Assembly (NCBI GenBank): GCA_017407125.1
Contig: JAFQXE010000045.1
Coordinates: 1-64,000, forward strand
DNA: 64,000 nt
Direction: 5' to 3'
From: Thermoguttaceae bacterium
Lineage (GTDB): Bacteria > Planctomycetota > Planctomycetia > Pirellulales > Thermoguttaceae
Part shown: one piece after another, positions 1 through 9,041 of the stretch
Numbering within the stretch: position 1 is the first letter of the stretch
Layout of the letters: every line of letters begins with the position of its first letter
Made by a program: the position numbers and the translations under genes
Notes under the pieces: generated by a model
The model's input: the letters and a program-made list of their open reading frames with translations, nothing else
Told to the model about the DNA's origin: nothing
The model's database searches: none

Positions 1-364
1 CCTTACGCTTTCTTTTTTCTTATACTTTTGCGGTCTAACTTTAACTAAAATCTAAGAGTAAAATAGGTAAAGCCAAATCTTTTCTAATCAGTACAACAGG
101 AATATTTTAATGCGTTTTTTCCTTAAGTTGATACCTATGGGGCGGATAAATTGCTATTGAACTAAATGCCGATTTCCTGTATTATATCTAATAGAATATT
201 ATAATAATAATCAGAAAATCTGACAAAAAAGGCGTGTCAGATTGAGAATTTTATATAAAATATTGCCTTTGGGCGCTTTGTTGGGAACGGTTTTAGAATT
301 CAAACCGACAAAGTAAATATAATATTAATTTCCTGAAATTCAATAATCGGAACGGGAACCCAAT
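1..364. other. AT-rich upstream region with one perfect inverted repeat
   Basis: No convincing gene is seen in the first 364 bases; the frame on the opposite strand that starts here is a shadow of the next gene. The region is very AT-rich. It contains a perfect 9-bp inverted repeat, AATCTGACA at 217-225 and TGTCAGATT at 235-243, with a 9-base loop. This lies about 120 bases before the first start codon, so it may be an operator or the end of an upstream transcript. No clear U-tract follows on the plus strand. The promoter for the 365 operon probably lies here, but I cannot place it with confidence. Confidence 0.5.
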
Positions 365-2473
365 ATGAGTATGGAATCTTCGCTCGATCCGCAGTTGATT
401 GAGCAAACGAAAAAGCAGATTCGCGAACTTGTAACAGAGATTACGCAGCTGTCTCGGTCGGACGTCGCGCCGGCGGAGTTCTACAGCGGATTTCTGACTC
501 GCGTTATTACGGCGCTTGCGGCGAACGGCGGAGCGATTTGGACTCTGGCGGACGGCTCGCGATTGACGCTGCAAAGTCAGGTCAATCTTCAGGAAACGAA
601 TCTTCGCGAAGACGAGAAAGCGCTCAAACAGCATACGAAACTGCTCCAAAAGGTTTTGGAGTCCAAAGAGGGCGAATTGGTCATGCCGAACTCGTCTTCC
701 GTCGACATCGCCGAAGGCGAAGCGGGCAACCCGACGCCGTTTCTGCTCGTTTTGGGACCGCTGGCGACGGACCTGGAAACGGTCGGCGTAGTTGAAATCT
801 TTCAGAGACCGGATACGCCGGCGCATACGCAAAAGGGCTATCTGCGCTTTGTAACGCAGATGTGCGAGATTGCGGTTGAGTACGTCAAAAACAAGCAATT
901 GCGTTCTTTTTCGGATCGTCAGCTGTTGTGGAATCAGCTTGAAGAATTTACCCGACTCATTCACACCAGTCTGGATCCAAAACAGACAGCGTACACAATC
1001 GCCAACGAAGGGCGGCGTCTGATTGAATGCGACCGTTTAGGCGTGGCGATTCAGTACGGAAAACGCTCTAAAATCGTGGCAATCAGCGGTCAGGACATCC
1101 TCGACAACCGCAGCAACACGGTTCGGCTTCTCAACAAGCTGACGTCGGCTGTTACAGCGGTCGAAGAACCGATGTGGTACATGGGCGACACAACCAATTT
1201 CGCGCCGCAGGTGGAAGACGCGCTTCAGGAATACATCGACGAATCCCACTCTAAAATGGTGGCGGTTCTGCCGTTGATGAAGTCCATTCCGGAAGACGAA
1301 ATCCCGGACGATCCCAAACTCCGGGAAAAGCCGCCGGCTCCGATTGGCGCGCTTGTTGTCGAGCTGATTGAAAACAGCCGCCCGACGGAGCAAATGCGCC
1401 AAAGAACGGATGTCGTTGTCAAGCACGCCGTTGAGGCGATGGGCAACTCGCTGGAGCATGAGCGTCTGTTTCTCATGCCGTTATGGCGATTTATCGGGAA
1501 CATGTCGTGGGTTGTCAAGGCGCGAACGCTGCCGAAAACGATTCTGGTTCTCCTTGCCATTTTAGCGGCGATTATTGCCGTCTGCGTTATTCCCGCCGAC
1601 TTCGATATCGAGGCGACTGGAACGCTCGAACCGGTTGACCGCCGGGAAGTCTACGCGGAAATTGACGGCGAAATTGACCAGGTTTACGTCCATCATGGAG
1701 ATAAAGTCGTTGGACCGTCGCAGCAAAAAGACGCCTCCGGCAAAGAGACCTTTGTTCCCGGCACGCGACTGGCGAAAATGAGAAACATCAATCTTCAGAT
1801 TTCTCAGGTCGAAACCCGCGGAAAAATCGAGGCGATTTTACAGAATATTCAGTCCAAACAGAGAACGCTGCAGGAAGAGCGCGCTCTGACCGTTTCCGAT
1901 AAAAACCGCATTCAGGGCGAAATTCTGGAACTGAAAAAAGAACTGCTCAGCCAGCAAACGCAGCTGCGGCATCAATTGGAAATGCTGCGCGATTTGGACG
2001 TCTGCGCGGTTTGTGACGGCGTCATTACAACGTGGGACGTTCAGCGTAACCTCGTGGGTCGCCCGGTTCAGCGCGGGCAGATTCTCATGTCAATTGCTCA
2101 GCCCGACGGAGACTGGCAGCTGTCGCTTGACATGCCGGAAAGAAGAATCGGACAGATTGTCAAGGCGCAGCAGCGTCTGGCAAAGGATTCTCCGGACGCC
2201 AAGGGTTTGCCGGTTAAATACATTCTCGCGTCCAACCCCAGCGTCCAGCTTCAGGGAACGCTGGACGAAGTTCATCTTACGGCGGAAGTCAGAGGACAGG
2301 ACGGCGCGACGATCAATATGAAAGTCAAAATTAACAAAGAGGATATTGAAAACCCGAATATTGGCGCAACTGTAACAGCCAACGTGTACTGCGGACGCCG
2401 TCCGATTGGCTACGTCTGGCTGCACGACGCGATTGCGTTCTTCTATTCCAAGATTTGGTTTAGATGGTTTTAA
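365..2473 (+). CDS. GAF-domain HlyD-type membrane adaptor
   Basis: This 702-residue protein has a cytoplasmic N-terminal part (about residues 1-385) that reads like a GAF-type sensor region. A single transmembrane helix follows near residues 392-414. The C-terminal part is a periplasmic membrane-fusion (HlyD/AcrA-like) region. The first half of the biotinyl-lipoyl-like barrel is near residues 428-450 (YAEIDGEIDQVYVHHGDKV), a coiled-coil hairpin spans roughly 475-545, and the second half of the barrel follows. The gene is first in a tight operon with a second HlyD protein 31 bases downstream and an M50 protease after that. A sensor fused to an adaptor suggests ligand-controlled assembly of an envelope transport or protease complex, but no ATPase or RND pump lies beside it. 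Family call is good; function is inferred. Confidence 0.8.
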   Translation: MSMESSLDPQLIEQTKKQIRELVTEITQLSRSDVAPAEFYSGFLTRVITALAANGGAIWTLADGSRLTLQSQVNLQETNLREDEKALKQHTKLLQKVLESKEGELVMPNSSSVDIAEGEAGNPTPFLLVLGPLATDLETVGVVEIFQRPDTPAHTQKGYLRFVTQMCEIAVEYVKNKQLRSFSDRQLLWNQLEEFTRLIHTSLDPKQTAYTIANEGRRLIECDRLGVAIQYGKRSKIVAISGQDILDNRSNTVRLLNKLTSAVTAVEEPMWYMGDTTNFAPQVEDALQEYIDESHSKMVAVLPLMKSIPEDEIPDDPKLREKPPAPIGALVVELIENSRPTEQMRQRTDVVVKHAVEAMGNSLEHERLFLMPLWRFIGNMSWVVKARTLPKTILVLLAILAAIIAVCVIPADFDIEATGTLEPVDRREVYAEIDGEIDQVYVHHGDKVVGPSQQKDASGKETFVPGTRLAKMRNINLQISQVETRGKIEAILQNIQSKQRTLQEERALTVSDKNRIQGEILELKKELLSQQTQLRHQLEMLRDLDVCAVCDGVITTWDVQRNLVGRPVQRGQILMSIAQPDGDWQLSLDMPERRIGQIVKAQQRLAKDSPDAKGLPVKYILASNPSVQLQGTLDEVHLTAEVRGQDGATINMKVKINKEDIENPNIGATVTANVYCGRRPIGYVWLHDAIAFFYSKIWFRWF

Positions 2474-2504
2474 TCAGTTATTAATTTCCAACTTTTAAAA
2501 GACA

Positions 2505-3923
2505 ATGCTCAATACGATAACATTTATCCTGGTTTTGTTTGGACAGGTTTCAGCAGACATTCCCGCTCCGCCGGAAGTAGACGAAGCTTATTCTGACAAC
2601 GCAGCAGTTCCGGCTGCTCCTGCCATTCCAGACGAGGTTCCTGTCGTTCCAGAAGAAATGCCGGTTCCTGAACAGGACGTTCCTGAAACGCCGGAGTTGG
2701 ACGATGCCGCCGCGCCGACGGTTCCGGATGTTACAGAGATGGAATCTCCTGAAAATGTAACAGAGTTGGACGCTCCAGCGGCAGAGCCAACGACAGAGCA
2801 GGGGACGGTTCAAGAAGATCCGCAGCCGGTTGTTCATACCCGACCCAGACCGATTCCGCATAAAAACGAGCGTATGATTCCTCCGCCTCTGCTTCCTCCG
2901 CCAGTCAGAGCTGCAATTCCTGAGGTCAACGACCCGCTGCTGGTCAATCCGTCTTCTCTGGACGCGCCGACGGCTTCAGGAGCGTCTGCAAGCCCTTATG
3001 GCGCGACAGACTATAATTCATCGTACGATTTCCCGGACGATAATAACGATCGCGCCCTGCAAAATCCAACGCCGTCTACATTTGACAGCATGGAAGACGA
3101 TTTGTACGACGCTCAGCTGGCGCCCAATCAGGGAAAAGGACATATCATGCCTATTGACCAGGCTGAAGTTCCCGCGCAGGAACAGGGCGTTTTGACAAAG
3201 TTTTTTGTATACGAAGGTTATGCGGTAAATCAAAACGACCCGGTGGCGCAAATTGACGACGAACAGGCGAAGATGTCAGTTCAGGTTCAGCAAGCCAAGC
3301 TCAACGCGGCGGAACGAGAAGCCAGCAACGACGTCAATATTCGATACGCCAAAGCGGCTCGAAACGTGGCGGAAGCCGAACTGAAATCCGCAAAAGAAAC
3401 AATCGCTCGCGTTCCCGGCGCCGTTCCCGCGACGGAAATTCGCAAGCTGGAATTGTCGGTGGTTCAGGCGACGCTGCAAATTGAGCAGTCGACAAACCAG
3501 TTTGAAATTTCCAAATATCAAGTTGACGTCTCTAAAGCGGAACTCGACGCGGCAAAGCTGGGCGTTTCCCGCCGAGTGGTTAAGTCGCCCATTAGCGGCA
3601 TTATCGTTGAAAAGTACCGCAACGAAGGCGAATGGGTCAAGCCCGGCGACCCGATTGTTAAGGTCGTTTATTTTGAAAAACTTCGCGTCAAAACGACTTT
3701 TGACATTAACCGCATCCCAATGCAGCGCGTCATGAAGCATAACGCCAAAATTACCGTCGTTCAGAAACCCGGCATGACCTTCAACGGAAAAGTCGTTTTC
3801 GCCAACCCGGTTATTCAGTCCGGCGGCGCGTATGAAGTCTGGATTGACGTCGATAACGTTCAGGAAAAAGACGGCTTCTGGGCGCTCCAACCCGGTATGA
3901 ACGCGATAGTTACTATTGAGTAA
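2505..3923 (+). CDS. HlyD-family periplasmic adaptor with Pro/Glu-rich linker
   Basis: This 472-residue protein begins with a signal-peptide-like segment (MLNTITFILVLFGQVSA). A long low-complexity region rich in Pro, Glu, Val and Ala covers about residues 20-130 and probably spans the periplasm as an extended linker. The HlyD core starts near residue 210 (HIMPIDQAEVPAQEQGVLTK), has a coiled-coil hairpin at roughly 265-355, and returns to the barrel with VVKSPISGIIVEKYRNEGEWVKPGD. It sits between the GAF-HlyD gene and the M50 protease gene and is probably co-transcribed with both. It likely bridges the inner-membrane components to an outer partner not encoded here. It could also be a purely structural subunit. 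Confidence 0.82.
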   Translation: MLNTITFILVLFGQVSADIPAPPEVDEAYSDNAAVPAAPAIPDEVPVVPEEMPVPEQDVPETPELDDAAAPTVPDVTEMESPENVTELDAPAAEPTTEQGTVQEDPQPVVHTRPRPIPHKNERMIPPPLLPPPVRAAIPEVNDPLLVNPSSLDAPTASGASASPYGATDYNSSYDFPDDNNDRALQNPTPSTFDSMEDDLYDAQLAPNQGKGHIMPIDQAEVPAQEQGVLTKFFVYEGYAVNQNDPVAQIDDEQAKMSVQVQQAKLNAAEREASNDVNIRYAKAARNVAEAELKSAKETIARVPGAVPATEIRKLELSVVQATLQIEQSTNQFEISKYQVDVSKAELDAAKLGVSRRVVKSPISGIIVEKYRNEGEWVKPGDPIVKVVYFEKLRVKTTFDINRIPMQRVMKHNAKITVVQKPGMTFNGKVVFANPVIQSGGAYEVWIDVDNVQEKDGFWALQPGMNAIVTIE

Positions 3924-3937
3924 CGAGTATTGTTTAC

Positions 3938-4004
3938 GGGGGGCGGGTATTACCCGCCTAAAACAACTTACATTATTATTTATCGCGGACAATGTCCGCT
4001 CCCC
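3938..4004 (+). repeat. P1 palindromic element, copy 1
   Basis: This is a 67-bp copy of the dispersed P1 element. It opens with GGGGGG, then has hairpin A (GGCGGGT-ATT-ACCCGCC), a spacer, hairpin B (GCGGACA-A-TGTCCGC), and ends in CTCCCC. It lies in the gap before the M50 protease start codon at 4011 and is open in that frame. This explains the apparent N-terminal extension (MFTGGGYYPPKTTY...) of the longest frame, which I do not accept as part of the protein. Confidence 0.9.
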
Positions 4005-4010
4005 AGAAAC

Positions 4011-6254
4011 ATGGTTTCCTTAACAGACAGCCTCGTATCGGCCAGTTCGCGAATCCTGACGCTCAAAAAGCGTCCGGATCTTTCGGCGCGCCGTCAGCGT
4101 TATCTGGGGAAGAACTATTGGATTGTCAAAGACCCGGTTGGGCTGAAGTATTATCGATTTCAGGAAGAGGAATACGCGATTCTCAACATGCTCGACGGGA
4201 CGGTGAGTCTGGACGATATTAAACAGCAGTTTGAAGCGGAGTTTCCTCCGCAAAAAATCAAGCTGGAAGAATTGCAGTCGTTCTTGGGACAGCTCCATCA
4301 AAGCGGGCTGATTCTAACCAGCGTCAACGGTCAGGGGCGACAGCTGTTCAAGCGGAGCAAAGAACGCCGAAGAAGAGAGCTCCTTCAGGCGTCGACGAAT
4401 ATTCTGGCTATCAAATTCAAGGGCGTCGACCCGGAACGATTTTTCAACTGGCTGTATCCGAAGGCGGCATGGCTGTTTCATCCGATCACGGTAACGTTTT
4501 GCGTTTTTCTGATGATTGCAGCTCTGTCGCTGATCATGGTTCAGTTTGACGTGTTCCGTTCCCGGCTTCCGGGCTTTTATCAGTTCTTTACTCCGACCAA
4601 CGGTTTGCTTTTGGCGGCGGTTTTGGGCTGTACAAAAATCATTCATGAATTCGGACACGGTTTGACGTGCAAGCATTTCGGCGGGGAATGTCACGAATTA
4701 GGCGTGATGATTCTGGTTTTGACGCCGTGCCTGTTTTGCAACGTCTCCGACTCGTGGATGCTGCCCAACAAATGGAAACGGGCGGCTATCGGTTTTGCCG
4801 GCATTTACGTCGAAGTCCTGCTGGCTGCTATCGCGACGTTTATCTGGTGGTTTACCAATCCGGGACTGTTGAACAACATCTGCCTCAACATCATGTTCAT
4901 TTCGTCGGTCAGCACGATTTTGTTCAACGCCAACCCGCTGCTGCGGTACGACGGCTACTACGTTCTGGCGGACATCATGGAAATCCCGAACATGCGTCAG
5001 AAGGCGACGTCGATTACAAGTCGTAAAATGGGCGAATGGTTTCTCGGTCTGGAATACCCGGACGACCCATTCCTGCCGCAGAAAAACCAGTTGTTTTTTA
5101 CAATCTTTACCATCGCGTCGGTGATTTATCGATGGGTGGTTATGTGTTCTATCATGTTCTTCTTGTGGCGGTTGCTGGACTACTACGGTCTTCAGATTAT
5201 CGCCAAGTTCATGATTATCATGTCGTTGTGGGGTCTGGTTGGGATGCCCCTGTGGAAGTTGGGAAAGTTTTTTTATATCCCTGGAAGGCTGGACAAAGTG
5301 AAAAAGAGTCATTTTATACCGTCGATTATCGGGCTTGTTTTGCTGGCGTGCTTTTTACTTTTCGTTCCGCTGCCGTACCGCGTTTTCGTTCCGATGGAAT
5401 TGCGTTTGGCGAACCCGAATGTAATCTCTGTTACAATTGACGGGACGCTCAAGTCGGTTGACGTCAAACCCGGACAGAAGGTCAAAAAGGGAGACGTTAT
5501 CGCGACGCTGGAAAATATCGACAAAGACATGCAGCTTGACAACCTGAAGTTCAAGATGGCGAGTCTGGAAACGCGTCTTGCCAACTTGCGGGAACAGTCT
5601 GTTACCAACGCCGCCGCCTATAAGGAAATCCCGGCGGTTCAGGAATCGCTCAACGCCGTTAAAAAACAGTATCAGGATATGGCGCGGTATAAAACCGGTC
5701 TGATTCTTCGCGCCGGCATTGACGGCGAAGTCGTCCCGACGGACTTCAAAACCAAGCGCGCTGAGGTCATGGGAATCCTGCCGGACTGGAGCGGGTCGCT
5801 GTTTGAACCGACTGCAATCGGCGCGTACATGAATCCCAAAGAAGTCAAGGAATTCTGCTATGTCGGCGACCTCGACAAACTCGAAGCGCTGCTGGTCATT
5901 TCCCTTTCGGAACGCGACTTTGTTGAAGTGGGACAGAAGGTCATTATCAACCTCAACGAATTGCCGTTTAAGAAAATTGAAGGGCGAATCGAGTCCATTT
6001 CCCGAGACCCGATTGAATTCGCGCCCAAACGGCTGTCGAACAAATCCGGGGGAGAAATCGCGACGGAAACCGATCAGGCGACTGGCTTGGAAAAGCCGCA
6101 GGAAAAATGCTACGAAGCCCGCGTTCTGGTTGACAACTCCGAACGACTCATGCGCCCTGGTTTAACGGGTCAGGCGAAAATCTACGTTACGCCCCAAACT
6201 TGCTGGCAGCGTCTCTGGCGTCTGGTTATGGAAGTGTTTAATTTTAAGTTGTAA
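4011..6254 (+). CDS. PqqD-like / M50 site-2-type zinc protease with HlyD-like tail
   Basis: Starting at ATG 4011 the protein has 747 residues in three parts. An N-terminal PqqD-like winged-helix region (YWIVKDPVGLKYYRF to about residue 100) resembles peptide-binding modules of RiPP systems. A multi-pass M50 core carries HEFGH at residues 212-216 and NPLLRYDGYY around 308-317; the DG motif supplies the third zinc ligand in this family. A C-terminal barrel-sandwich segment near 473-503 (SVTIDGTLKSVDVKPGQKV) is HlyD-like. The closest known type is the YydH-like group of putative peptide zinc metalloproteases. As the third gene of the operon it probably works with the two adaptors on a peptide or protein substrate; the substrate is unknown. 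Confidence 0.85.
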   Translation: MVSLTDSLVSASSRILTLKKRPDLSARRQRYLGKNYWIVKDPVGLKYYRFQEEEYAILNMLDGTVSLDDIKQQFEAEFPPQKIKLEELQSFLGQLHQSGLILTSVNGQGRQLFKRSKERRRRELLQASTNILAIKFKGVDPERFFNWLYPKAAWLFHPITVTFCVFLMIAALSLIMVQFDVFRSRLPGFYQFFTPTNGLLLAAVLGCTKIIHEFGHGLTCKHFGGECHELGVMILVLTPCLFCNVSDSWMLPNKWKRAAIGFAGIYVEVLLAAIATFIWWFTNPGLLNNICLNIMFISSVSTILFNANPLLRYDGYYVLADIMEIPNMRQKATSITSRKMGEWFLGLEYPDDPFLPQKNQLFFTIFTIASVIYRWVVMCSIMFFLWRLLDYYGLQIIAKFMIIMSLWGLVGMPLWKLGKFFYIPGRLDKVKKSHFIPSIIGLVLLACFLLFVPLPYRVFVPMELRLANPNVISVTIDGTLKSVDVKPGQKVKKGDVIATLENIDKDMQLDNLKFKMASLETRLANLREQSVTNAAAYKEIPAVQESLNAVKKQYQDMARYKTGLILRAGIDGEVVPTDFKTKRAEVMGILPDWSGSLFEPTAIGAYMNPKEVKEFCYVGDLDKLEALLVISLSERDFVEVGQKVIINLNELPFKKIEGRIESISRDPIEFAPKRLSNKSGGEIATETDQATGLEKPQEKCYEARVLVDNSERLMRPGLTGQAKIYVTPQTCWQRLWRLVMEVFNFKL

Positions 6255-6280
6255 CACGACAACGCAGAGGTTGTTTAGTT

Positions 6281-6427
6281 AGGAATTAGGAGTGAGGAGT
6301 GAGGAGTTGACGCAAGCGATTGTCAAAGCGAGCGCTAAAGTCCCTGCGTTTAGGTTCGCCTGTCGGCGAACTGCGTAATTCCGCTCCCTTTGGTCGCTTC
6401 ATTACCGCCTTTCATTCAACCCTGACA
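6281..6427. repeat. Composite repeat: 7-bp tandem units plus P2-type palindrome
   Basis: This convergent gap after the M50 protease starts with 7-bp units of the GGAGTGA type (about 6288-6309). A P2-like segment follows, with the hairpin GTTCGCC-TGTC-GGCGAAC (6353-6371) and the end sequence TGCGTAATTCCGCTCCC ... CATTACCGCCTT. The same end sequence recurs at 58380-58420 and 57802-57815. No U-tract typical of a terminator is present. Confidence 0.75.
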
Positions 6428-6428
6428 C

Positions 6429-8630
6429 CTAGAACAATCTTCCAATCTGGAAAACCAGAACGGCAACGGTAAACGCGACGGCGGTGTTGAACAGGAACGA
6501 GAAAACGGGCCATTTGATCGTTCCGGTTTCTCGCCACATAACCGCCAGCGTTGCGGCGCAAGGCGAATACAGCATGACAAACAGCAGAAACGCCAGCGTC
6601 TTGGACATCGACCAGTTCGGGTCGTTTTTCAGGCATCGAATTAACGCGGACTGCTGGCTGACCGATTCGGAATTCTCAACGGCGTTTGTTTGGGACTCAT
6701 CGGTATTGTCGTCCATTTCCATTTGATGAGCCGTTGCCAGTGAGCTGATAATAATCTCTTTTGCCGCCACGCCGCCAATCAGAGCGACGTTGTCTTTGGC
6801 GTCGAATCCCGCCAGCTGGGTAACAGGAGTTAGCGCGCCGCCGATTTGGCCGGCGTAGGACGCTTCCAGGTCGGAAAGGTTTTGCTCTTGAGCCGTTTGT
6901 TTATCGACGGCTGGGTAGTACATCGCCGCCCAAAGAATGACGTTTGCCGCCAAAATAATCGTGCCGGCTTTGGCGAGAAAATCCCACGACTGCGCCAGCG
7001 CTTTTTTCATCACGCCGCGAAACGTTGGAAACTGATACGGCGGCAATTCCAGCAGCAGCGGCAATTCTTCTCCGCGAAGAACGAATCGGCTGAGAATCCA
7101 CGACGCCAGCAGGGCGAAAATCCACGTGCTGAAAATCAGCAGGCCGAAGACCAGCCCCTGATACGCGGTGAAAAACGCTCCTGTTAGCAGAACGAGAACC
7201 GGGACTTTGCCTCCGCAGGTCATAAACGGTGCGACGAGCATTGTAATGAGCCGCTGTCGGAAATTGTCCATCGTTCTGGTGGCGTATATTGCCGGGACGG
7301 CGCAGCCGCCGATAATTCCCCCGGATAAAACCAGCGGGAGCATGCTCTGTCCGCACAGACCGAATCGGCGAAGGATTTTGTCCATGACAAGGCTGACGCG
7401 GGAAATGTATCCGCTCAGTTCCAGAATCGCCAGGAACGTGAACATCGTAAAAATGACGGGCAGAAAAACCAGCACCGAGCCGACGCCCGCCAGAATTCCG
7501 TCTAAACAGAGAGAACCGAGGGTTGTGTTTTTGAACGCTTCCAGACTCTCGTCGCCCGCTCCGGGATGAAACAGATTCGCCAGCGCGTGCGGCAGGAAAT
7601 CCTGTGTTACATATTCCATCGCGCCGACGGGCGTCGTCCATTCGCTTCCGAACGGAACCCAGTTCCAGCCGTCGGCCAGTTGAAACGTCAGTTCAAATGT
7701 AACAAGCAGAATGATTGCCGCGATTGCCAGCCCGCCCCACGGATGACAGGCGACGCGGTCGATTTTATCCGACTTTGCCGATCCCGGCTTTTTTAGATGC
7801 GTTACACAAAGGCGGTCAATTTCCGCCGCCTTCTGCCAGCGAGAGCAGACCATCGACTGCAGCGGCGACTGACCGTTCTCTTTTTCGTAAATGTTAATTA
7901 AATGCTCGTAGAAATTGAGTATTTCTTCCCAGCGGTCGTCGTGGGTGTGGTGCTGAATGATTCGGCGCGCATAGCGGTCTTTTTCCATCAGCTTGATCGC
8001 CAGCCAGCGCGGGTAGAAGTCTTCCATCAGGTGCGGACGCTGACTCAGTTCCGCCGCCAGCTCGCCAATCCAGAATTCCAGATGGGAATCGTAGTCCATT
8101 TTCCAGCCTGTGGACTCGTGATTGCATTTGGTTGCAATGTCTCGAATGGCGGCTTTGACGTCTTCAATTCCCTGATGAGTGGAGTTGACGGTTTGAATAA
8201 CGGGAACGCCCAAAATCTTTGAGAGCTTGTCGACGTCGATGACAATTCCTCGCCGCTGAGCGACGTCAATCATATTGAGGCAGACGATAGTCGGGTGCTG
8301 CATTTCCAGAATCTGGAGCAGGAGCGACATGTGCCGCCGGAGATTGGAGGCGTCTACGACTACGACAATCGCCTCCGGACGTTCCAAAAGAATAAAATCT
8401 CGGGCAACGCGCTCTTCCGGGGACGTCGAGTTAAGACTGTACATTCCCGGCAGGTCAACGACTTCGATTCGCCGTTCCCCATCGTGATAATGCGCGGACT
8501 TTTTTTCAACGGTTATGCCCGCGTGGTTGCCGATTTCCTGATGAACGCCTGTCAACGCCTCAAACAGCGACGATTTCCCGCAGTTGGGCTGTCCCGCCAG
8601 GGCGATCAACAGGTCTGAATGAATATGCAT
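6429..8630 (-). CDS. feoB: Ferrous iron transport protein B
   Basis: FeoB imports Fe(II) across the inner membrane under low-oxygen conditions. The 733-residue protein has an N-terminal GTPase domain with G1 GQPNCGKSS near residue 14, G2 within NHAGIT, G3 DLPGMYSL and G4 NMID. A helical insertion follows, then the polytopic core with the Gate-type segments VFLPVIFTMFTFLAILELSGYISRV and PFMTCGGKVPVLVLLTG. Length is usual for the family. feoA lies 32 bases upstream on the same strand. The C-terminal region (VMWRETGTIKWPVFSFLFNTAVAF) is typical, so the gene appears intact. Confidence 0.96.
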   Translation of the reverse strand: MHIHSDLLIALAGQPNCGKSSLFEALTGVHQEIGNHAGITVEKKSAHYHDGERRIEVVDLPGMYSLNSTSPEERVARDFILLERPEAIVVVVDASNLRRHMSLLLQILEMQHPTIVCLNMIDVAQRRGIVIDVDKLSKILGVPVIQTVNSTHQGIEDVKAAIRDIATKCNHESTGWKMDYDSHLEFWIGELAAELSQRPHLMEDFYPRWLAIKLMEKDRYARRIIQHHTHDDRWEEILNFYEHLINIYEKENGQSPLQSMVCSRWQKAAEIDRLCVTHLKKPGSAKSDKIDRVACHPWGGLAIAAIILLVTFELTFQLADGWNWVPFGSEWTTPVGAMEYVTQDFLPHALANLFHPGAGDESLEAFKNTTLGSLCLDGILAGVGSVLVFLPVIFTMFTFLAILELSGYISRVSLVMDKILRRFGLCGQSMLPLVLSGGIIGGCAVPAIYATRTMDNFRQRLITMLVAPFMTCGGKVPVLVLLTGAFFTAYQGLVFGLLIFSTWIFALLASWILSRFVLRGEELPLLLELPPYQFPTFRGVMKKALAQSWDFLAKAGTIILAANVILWAAMYYPAVDKQTAQEQNLSDLEASYAGQIGGALTPVTQLAGFDAKDNVALIGGVAAKEIIISSLATAHQMEMDDNTDESQTNAVENSESVSQQSALIRCLKNDPNWSMSKTLAFLLFVMLYSPCAATLAVMWRETGTIKWPVFSFLFNTAVAFTVAVLVFQIGRLF

Positions 8631-8662
8631 TTGTTATGATAATGTTAGCTTCCAGCTTGCCG

Positions 8663-8920
8663 CTATCCGCTAACGACTTTTTTAACGTAAATTTTATCTG
8701 CCAGTTCTCGACCGAGGGCTATGCGCGTTTCGTCGACTGCGACAATGTATGGATTCCATCGATCTCCCTGGATTAACGTACAGCGCGCGCCCATATTTAA
8801 CCCCATCCCCGCCAGACGTTCCAGAATCTTATCCGGCAGCGCCGCTCCGACAACGTCGGCTGCGTCTTTGGGATTCAGTTGGGATACTGTAGTATAATCT
8901 TGTATAGTAGTTGGGGTCAT
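8663..8920 (-). CDS. feoA: Ferrous iron transport protein A (SH3-like)
   Basis: This is a small cytoplasmic SH3-like protein that modulates FeoB. The FeoA fold covers nearly the whole chain (LNPKDAADVVGAALPDKILERLAGMGLNMGARCTL and the C-terminal ALGRELADKIYVKK strand). I chose ATG 8920, giving 85 residues, because the longer frame runs into the neighbouring WD40 gene and through a hairpin; ATG 8998 is a possible alternative. It precedes feoB by 32 bases, a standard feoAB unit. No Fur box could be recognised upstream. Confidence 0.9.
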   Translation of the reverse strand: MTPTTIQDYTTVSQLNPKDAADVVGAALPDKILERLAGMGLNMGARCTLIQGDRWNPYIVAVDETRIALGRELADKIYVKKVVSG

Positions 8921-8993
8921 ATTATAATGCTGAAAGCGATTAGGCTGCGCTGAGTGGTTTTGAGTTAAAAGCGTGTGGAGTTTGGCGGCGTTA

Positions 8994-9031
8994 GGCATTA
9001 AGAAACATCCGAATGGTTGTTTCCTAATGCC
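8994..9031. repeat. Long hairpin between WD40 gene and feoA
   Basis: A 17-bp stem with two mismatches (8994-9010 against 9015-9031) closes a 4-base loop. It lies 11 bases past the WD40 stop codon on the minus strand. It may mark the end of that transcript or protect its 3' end, but no U-tract follows, so I do not call it an intrinsic terminator. Confidence 0.6.
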
Positions 9032-9041
9032 TGGTCCCGAA

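Noticed and set aside
3930..4010. N-terminal extension of the M50 protease (MFTGGGYYPPKTTY...)
   Set aside because: It is the translation of a P1 element in the gap; ATG 4011 starts the recognisable protein.
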